A stretch of DNA of 64,000 nt from DATHCB01 sp035319765. Lineage in GTDB: Archaea > Thermoproteota > Bathyarchaeia > Bathyarchaeales > SOJC01. The stretch is taken from the NCBI GenBank assembly GCA_035319765.1, contig DATHCB010000148.1:1-64000 (forward strand), read 5' to 3'. Below, in pieces: positions 59,675 through 64,000 of this stretch (position 1 is its first letter; the number at the start of each line of letters is the position of its first letter). The notes beneath the pieces are model-generated. The model worked only from the letters and a program-made list of their open reading frames with translations. It was not told the DNA's origin and ran no database searches. The translations under genes were made by a program, and so were the position numbers.

Positions 59675-60793
59675 CTATGGGATTATTTCGCAGCCGTTGT
59701 ATTTGAGGTAGTCGAAGTCTGATTTGTTGATTTTTCCTTTTTTGATGAGTTGTCTGATTCTGGGTTCAGTGTCTTTCAGTGTTTTGACTAGGTTTTTTAC
59801 GGTGTCGCACACCAGGGCGTATTGGCTGTCGTTCCATTGCTTGGTGATGTTCGCGTAGAGGCAGCGTCCGCCGCACAGGTCGATTGTGGAGCATTCAGTG
59901 CATGGTTTTGAGACGAAGATTTTCTTGAGCTTCAGCGGGTGGGCAGTTCTTATGTGTCCGAGTGTGAAGTCTTTCATTCCGGCCATGACGGGGCAGGGCG
60001 CTATGCTTCCGTCGGTCTGTATGGTGTAGTTTGTCCAGCCTGAGCCGCATCTGAGGAGGCTCTTTTCATCGTTCAGCATTGAATTCATCAGCGCTAAGAA
60101 CGGGTAGAGTCGGAGTACTTTCCCATTTTTTTCCATATGATCAACCCAGTGGTGTATGAGTTTTCGAATGCCAGGGTTGTAGCTTTGCTCGGTCCATTCT
60201 TTGAAGCGTCTGTTGGCGAAGTCGCTTCTCCAGAAGCCTGCGTCCAGCTGCCAGTGTACTAAAGGGAACTGGTACTCCTTGTTGTTGAGTAGCCATGTCA
60301 CCTGTTTGTAGATGTCGGTTTCTTCGGTTACGGTCATTCTGGCTATTATTTCGCCTTTGAATCCGTTGTTTACTATTCTTCTGATGTTCTCTATGACCCT
60401 GCCCTGGACGCCTTCACCGCGGTTGAGGTCGGTTAGTTTCTTGTCTCCATCTATGGACACGAGTATAGTGTGTAGTCTGTTCACGTATACGGGCTCAAGT
60501 TTGTCCAGCAGCAGACCGTTTGTTTGAATGAGAAAATGCCTAGCCGGCACGACGTCTATTATTTCGCGTATCTTCTCCAGGCTCAGCGTTGGTTCGCCGC
60601 CGTAGAACGTTAAAATGCAGTCAGGGTCTTTGGCGCAAAACTCTTTCAACCAACTGATTGGATAATCAAGTCTGCTGGGCAACGAGTAGTCGATTTGGTA
60701 GTCAAAGTCTGTGTCGATGTCATCGCATGACTTTCCGTAACAGTACCTGCATTGCAAGTTGCATCTTGTCGTCAGTATTAGGTGAAAGTACAC
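59675..60793 (-). CDS. AF1577-family radical SAM/SPASM protein (TIGR04084-like)
   Basis: 372 residues. It begins almost at once with 'MYFHLILTTRCNLQCRYCYG' (C-x3-C-x2-C), then 'CILTFYGGEPTLSLEKI', and a C-terminal SPASM-like set 'CGSGWTNYTIQTDGSIAPCP' and 'CTECSTIDLCGGRCLYA' for two auxiliary clusters. The layout agrees with the archaeal AF1577 family, proposed to modify peptides. No obvious precursor peptide is adjacent. Single gene on its strand. Confidence 0.8.
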   Translation of the reverse strand: MYFHLILTTRCNLQCRYCYGKSCDDIDTDFDYQIDYSLPSRLDYPISWLKEFCAKDPDCILTFYGGEPTLSLEKIREIIDVVPARHFLIQTNGLLLDKLEPVYVNRLHTILVSIDGDKKLTDLNRGEGVQGRVIENIRRIVNNGFKGEIIARMTVTEETDIYKQVTWLLNNKEYQFPLVHWQLDAGFWRSDFANRRFKEWTEQSYNPGIRKLIHHWVDHMEKNGKVLRLYPFLALMNSMLNDEKSLLRCGSGWTNYTIQTDGSIAPCPVMAGMKDFTLGHIRTAHPLKLKKIFVSKPCTECSTIDLCGGRCLYANITKQWNDSQYALVCDTVKNLVKTLKDTEPRIRQLIKKGKINKSDFDYLKYNGCEIIP

Positions 60794-61113
60794 AGACGGA
60801 CTCTCTTGACTCTTGTGAGTAGCGTTCGCATGTTCTTTTAGTGGTCGATCGGGAGTTCATAAGGGTATTTGCCTTACGTAGCACTCATGAAAAAAGCATG
60901 AGCGCGCGCGTCGCGATTTGTCGTGTATTGAATCCATTAACCGAGGCCCCGGCCAACACGCGATCTGCCTGCAATCTCCAAAGCCACTTCAAGATGTCAA
61001 CAGTCATGCTGTCGCAAGTCAGTTGAGCGTCATTCAAATCTTTTGGGTTTCGATAGTATTAGGAAGGTGTATATTGTTTGATGTTATAAAATCTTAAATA
61101 TCGACGCGTAGAT
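60794..61113. other. Gap with hairpin, GC tract and a TATA box
   Basis: CTCATG-aaaaaag-CATGAG (60887-60905) forms a hairpin that runs into GCGCGCGCG (60902-60910). The reverse strand from 61020 to the tract is open but unrecognised. TTATAAAA (61084-61091) is the TATA box of the next gene, 22 bases before its GTG. Confidence 0.4.
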
Positions 61114-61461
61114 GTGTTGAACGCGTATACTCATTGTGTGGAGCATTTAAGCTCTCAGGCAGAGTGTTCTCATTTGGTGCAAGCGGAGAAAGAGACTGAA
61201 TTCGCCGTTCGCGGAAGGATAGACATAATAGCTGATATACTGCGGCAAGCGAAGCATGGGGCAAAGAAGACGAGAATCATGTACCTGTGCAACCTGAGCT
61301 TCAGGCAGCTTCGTGTGTACCTAAATTTCTCGGTCAAGAAGGGTTTCTTGAGGTTTGGTTCTGTTGCTGAGAGTCCGGGGTCGGTGATGTTTGTAACTAC
61401 CGAGAAGGGCTTGGATTTCTTGGAGGCTTATGATAGCCTTCAGGCTGTTATTTCCTCGTAG
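61114..61461 (+). CDS. Winged-helix protein (HTH_45-like)
   Basis: 115 residues from GTG (leaderless, TATA at 61084). Core 'RIDIIADILRQAKHGAKKTR', 'IMYLCNLSFRQLRVYL', 'FVTTEKGLDFLEAYDSL' is the archaeal PF14947-like winged helix with the 'GAxKTxIMYxxNLS' signature. Probable DNA-binding regulator. Its 3' end overlaps the convergent winged-helix gene by 22 bases. A paralogue is at 62397. Confidence 0.85.
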   Translation: MLNAYTHCVEHLSSQAECSHLVQAEKETEFAVRGRIDIIADILRQAKHGAKKTRIMYLCNLSFRQLRVYLNFSVKKGFLRFGSVAESPGSVMFVTTEKGLDFLEAYDSLQAVISS

Positions 61462-61760
61462 GACTCTCTAGGGTCCGATTCGTTCAGTTTTTTGAGAAAC
61501 TGTTTCGTCAAGCGGCTTAGGCGGACTTGGTTCACTTTCTTGTCTGTTTCGATGAGGTTGAATTCATTCATGAATGACAGCATGAGTTTCATTTTTTTGG
61601 CATCCAACCCCGTCATGTGCTGAACATCTTCAGCCTTGTGCCACCTTCCGTCTTTGAGTGCATAGAGCAGTTTGTCGGCGCATTGCATTTGCATAGGGTG
61701 CCGTCTCATGTAGCCTCTCTTAGAAAAAGCAGATAAATGGTTTGTGAGCTCCCGTTTCAT
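61440..61760 (-). CDS. Winged-helix DNA-binding protein
   Basis: 106 residues: 'QCADKLLYALKDGRWHKAED', 'VQHMTGLDAKKMKLMLSFMN', 'EFNLIETDKKVNQVRLS' give helix-turn-helix and wing. ArsR/MarR-like in size; no ligand motif. Convergent overlap with the neighbouring HTH_45 gene. Confidence 0.65.
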   Translation of the reverse strand: MKRELTNHLSAFSKRGYMRRHPMQMQCADKLLYALKDGRWHKAEDVQHMTGLDAKKMKLMLSFMNEFNLIETDKKVNQVRLSRLTKQFLKKLNESDPRESYEEITA

Positions 61761-61954
61761 ACGAAAGTAATTGATATTCTAGACAAAATAGAGCAGTGTT
61801 CTAGACTAGAGCACCTTATGTTCTTAAATAACGCAGCCCATGTTCTGTAATAGAGCCACAGGGAATCGTAAGAAAAGCGAACGGTTACGTTGAAAACGAA
61901 AAGAAACGATCTTTGAAAAGTTTCATTCCGCTCCGGGCACGGAGGGACTTGACA

Positions 61955-62347
61955 GTGGCAAACAGCGAATGGAAAGAAAGGAAAGAATTCATCGAAGAGC
62001 TGAAACGCCAATGGAAGCTCATGTGGATCGAGCGCATAGATGACAGGCTAAAGGCAGAAGGAATTGCCGACAAGGACTTTTCTCTCCTCTTCGTGGACCG
62101 AGGAACCATAATCATGGCAACAAGGGACTACAAGCCCCTCGACTTTGCACAAGTCCTTGAGGAGCACAAGTTGACGCGCCAAGGAAGCGAAATCGCTCCA
62201 AACTCGACCGTTGGCGGCTGGGGCAAGTTTGCCCGCGAGACCTATCAAAAACGTGCAAGTGCGAGAAGACAGTCGTACGTTCAGCCTAAATGCGTTGGCT
62301 CTGCCTTGAAGAAAGGTGGAAAGGGCTGGCTTCACGCCAGATTGTGA
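61955..62347 (+). CDS. Hypothetical soluble protein
   Basis: 130 residues from the GTG at 61955, chosen because GGAGGG ends eight bases before it (61941-61946). A longer frame back to 61913 lacks such a site. A charged helix ('WKERKEFIEELKRQWKLMW') is followed by a strand-rich middle ('FSLLFVDRGTIIMATRDY') and a basic tail. No family recognised. Confidence 0.5.
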   Translation: MANSEWKERKEFIEELKRQWKLMWIERIDDRLKAEGIADKDFSLLFVDRGTIIMATRDYKPLDFAQVLEEHKLTRQGSEIAPNSTVGGWGKFARETYQKRASARRQSYVQPKCVGSALKKGGKGWLHARL

Positions 62348-62396
62348 GTTAAAGCTCGTTTTTTTGACGTGTTTGAAAATTCATTCCAGGTGAGGT

Positions 62397-62765
62397 TTGT
62401 TGTCCAAGTATAGAAATCGAGTGGAGATCATAGCCGATATCTTGAACATCGTCGGCGACGGTGCTCGGAAGACGCAGATAATGTACAAGGGAAACCTTAG
62501 CTACAAGCTTCTCACGCGGTACCTTCGTGAAGTCATCGGCGCCGGCTTAGTTTGCGCTGGAGAGACAGCAAATATCTATCAGTTGACAGAGAAAGGAAAG
62601 ATGTTCTTGAAGGATTTCGAGGATTACTCGTTGAACCGTGACGAAGTGGTAGAGCACATGACGGCTATGAATGGCTTAAGAAACAAGCTTGAAGGGATGT
62701 GCACACCAAAGACCATGCGCAAGGGATTCAAGTCCGAGCCTGAAGAGCGGTATAAAGCGAATTAA
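62397..62765 (+). CDS. Winged-helix protein (HTH_45-like)
   Basis: 122 residues; TTG start (62397 or 62400) after CAGGTGAGG. 'NRVEIIADILNIVGDGARKT', 'QIMYKGNLSYKLLTRYL', 'IYQLTEKGKMFLKDFEDY' match the same archaeal winged-helix family as the gene at 61114. The C-terminal 40 residues are basic. Probable transcription regulator. Confidence 0.85.
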   Translation: MLSKYRNRVEIIADILNIVGDGARKTQIMYKGNLSYKLLTRYLREVIGAGLVCAGETANIYQLTEKGKMFLKDFEDYSLNRDEVVEHMTAMNGLRNKLEGMCTPKTMRKGFKSEPEERYKAN

Positions 62766-62776
62766 GCCCATATCGG

Positions 62777-63724
62777 TTGGCGGTATGCTACAAAAAAACT
62801 TTGCTAGGGAGTGACTTTTCTACGCCTAAGAGAACAGCAACTCACAAAGCAGGCTTTTTCACGATCGTCATCCTCTTCTTTCTAGTCGCATTTCTCGCAG
62901 GCCAGTCATTTGTGCCTAGGGTTCAAGCAGACGCGTCCGGGCCCTCGCTAACTCCTTTGGCTCCTGTTCCATGCACGTCGCCACAGACTGGATTGGTTAT
63001 GGGAGGCTATTTGAACAGCGCAGGTGCTCCTTCGGTGTGGATCGTCTCAGTTTCTGGTGTGAGTGAGAACAGGTCGCATTGGCCCAGTTTTTTTGACGCG
63101 AACTCGAGCATGTGGTACTGGCTAAAGCTTGTCGTCGGCACCATTTACAACGGCGTGTGGACGTATGACGGAAACGTTTCAGTCTCCTACACTCCGCCAG
63201 GACATCCAAACGGCGCATCATTCGCTCCCATAGTGTGGGACGGAAACGCGGTTGGCTACCACCAGATCATGTTCGGCTGCCAAGACCTCACGGGAAACCA
63301 ATCGTGGGTAAGCGTAGGATATCGCATCACATTTGCGCACGCCATCGCCGAGGCTCAGCAGGAACTCACGGTGTGTTACCAAGCCGTTGCAAACGCGAGC
63401 AGCGCAGGCGCGAATGTTGCAGGTCTGCTTCGAGTGCTCGATCAAGCTGGCGAAAATTTGTCTCAAGCTGATTTGGCGTACGGGATAGGCGACAATGCTT
63501 CTGCATTGATCTACGCCAATCAGTGTTTGAACCTGCTTATTCAGAATAATGTTCAGACTCGGGCAAATGCTTTGGAGAGTTCGGCGTCTCAGGCGCGTTT
63601 CTGGGGTTTTATGATCAACGTCGTTGGCTCTTCTGCGGGTGCTGTTGCCGTGGTCATTTGCGGTTTTGTGGTGTGGACTTTTCTTAAGCGGAGATATCTG
63701 AGACGAGGAGGCGTTGCTCGATGA
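62777..63724 (+). CDS. Exported protein with C-terminal membrane anchor
   Basis: 315 residues; TTG start uncertain. Membrane segment 1 (about 26-46, 'FFTIVILFFLVAFLAGQSF') is a signal or anchor. Ectodomain with Ig-like strands ('VSYTPPGHPNGASFAPIVWD') and a helical part of about 70 residues rich in Ala/Asn. C-terminal helix ('FMINVVGSSAGAVAVVICGF') and Arg-rich tail. Its TGA overlaps the ATG of the DUF1616 gene, so the two work together, probably at the membrane. Confidence 0.7.
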   Translation: MAVCYKKTLLGSDFSTPKRTATHKAGFFTIVILFFLVAFLAGQSFVPRVQADASGPSLTPLAPVPCTSPQTGLVMGGYLNSAGAPSVWIVSVSGVSENRSHWPSFFDANSSMWYWLKLVVGTIYNGVWTYDGNVSVSYTPPGHPNGASFAPIVWDGNAVGYHQIMFGCQDLTGNQSWVSVGYRITFAHAIAEAQQELTVCYQAVANASSAGANVAGLLRVLDQAGENLSQADLAYGIGDNASALIYANQCLNLLIQNNVQTRANALESSASQARFWGFMINVVGSSAGAVAVVICGFVVWTFLKRRYLRRGGVAR

Positions 63725-64000
63725 ATGTTCGGGAGTATGCGATACTTTTCTGGACGGTTGTGGGAATCATAACGCTTCTTGTGGCCTCTCCTGCGTTGAG
63801 TAGGCTTTTGGTTTATCCGCAGACTGAGTTTTTCACCGAGATGTGGCTACTGGGTCCTCATCATATGGCTGAGAATTATCCCTTTAACATCACGCGCGGG
63901 CAGACTTACAGCATTTACCTAGACCTTGCGAATCACCTGGGCTATTCTGCGTATTATGTTGTCGAGGTGAAGTTTCGTAACAGTACGCAGTCGGCGCCTA
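63721..64000 (+). CDS. DUF1616 family membrane protein (partial, cut by window end)
   Basis: The first 93 codons are visible: a membrane segment 'AILFWTVVGIITLLVASPAL' and then 'FTEMWLLGPHHMAENYPFNI' and 'YLDLANHLGYSAYYVVEVKF', the recognisable start of the archaeal DUF1616 extracellular domain. Overlaps the preceding stop (ATGA). Continues beyond the window. Confidence 0.8.
   Translation, partial: MNVREYAILFWTVVGIITLLVASPALSRLLVYPQTEFFTEMWLLGPHHMAENYPFNITRGQTYSIYLDLANHLGYSAYYVVEVKFRNSTQSAP

Overview
The window looks like a chromosomal segment of an archaeon, most likely a Bathyarchaeia-type (Thermoproteota) anaerobe. This is inferred from gene content, not from a marker-gene tree. Supporting points are an acetyl-CoA decarbonylase/synthase gamma subunit (cdhE), a CooT-type nickel protein, a class III (oxygen-sensitive) ribonucleotide reductase, an AF1577-type radical SAM enzyme, an Lrp regulator, DUF1616 and HTH_45-like proteins, PEF-type C-terminal sorting tails, frequent TTG/GTG starts, and TATA boxes about 25 bases upstream of leaderless starts. 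I found no tRNA, rRNA or CRISPR array.

Layout. 0-8.7 kb: C1/CODH genes (cdhE, ferredoxin, cooT), a PEBP protein, an InlB-repeat surface protein with a membrane partner, an MDR oxidoreductase and a radical SAM enzyme. 8.7-22.6 kb: an accessory surface-protein region with two NosD-like beta-helix proteins, a PQQ-type beta-propeller and a DNRLRE-like protein, mixed with transposase remnants and a dispersed stem-loop element (core GGGATAAAACTTTACCC). 22.6-38.2 kb: glycan assembly (four NAD-dependent sugar epimerase/dehydratase or cupin genes, four glycosyltransferases, one GT-C membrane transferase) plus two secreted surface proteins; this probably makes and attaches cell-surface glycans. 38-41 kb: housekeeping enzymes (flavin reductase-like, C45 Ntn-hydrolase, CoA-binding protein, thioredoxin). 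41-48.2 kb: a duplicated SpoIIM-like locus and two large secreted repeat proteins. 49.3-52.6 kb: an nrdR-nrdD-nrdG operon. 52.8-64 kb: a ThiF/MoeB E1-like enzyme, RDD protein, aquaporin, GNAT, Ddn-like protein, a VapBC-type module bracketed by integrase tails, an AF1577-family radical SAM enzyme, three winged-helix proteins, and a membrane pair ending in a DUF1616 gene cut by the window edge.

Two patterns stand out. (1) Short alternating GC tracts (GCGCGC to CGCGCGCGCGC) are far more frequent than base composition predicts. They lie mostly between genes and repeatedly sit exactly where a gene is broken: a galU tail, a methyltransferase head, a transposase tail, a SpoIIM-like paralogue, a gene start of ten codons. 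One appears to be an 18-base in-frame insertion in the nucleotide-sugar motif of a glycosyltransferase. (2) Seven copies of a quasi-palindromic 16-17-base core sit between genes. Each is flanked by different low-complexity arms, several of which are complementary, so a conserved loop appears on changing stems. I do not know either as a described system; both readings are inference from manual inspection.
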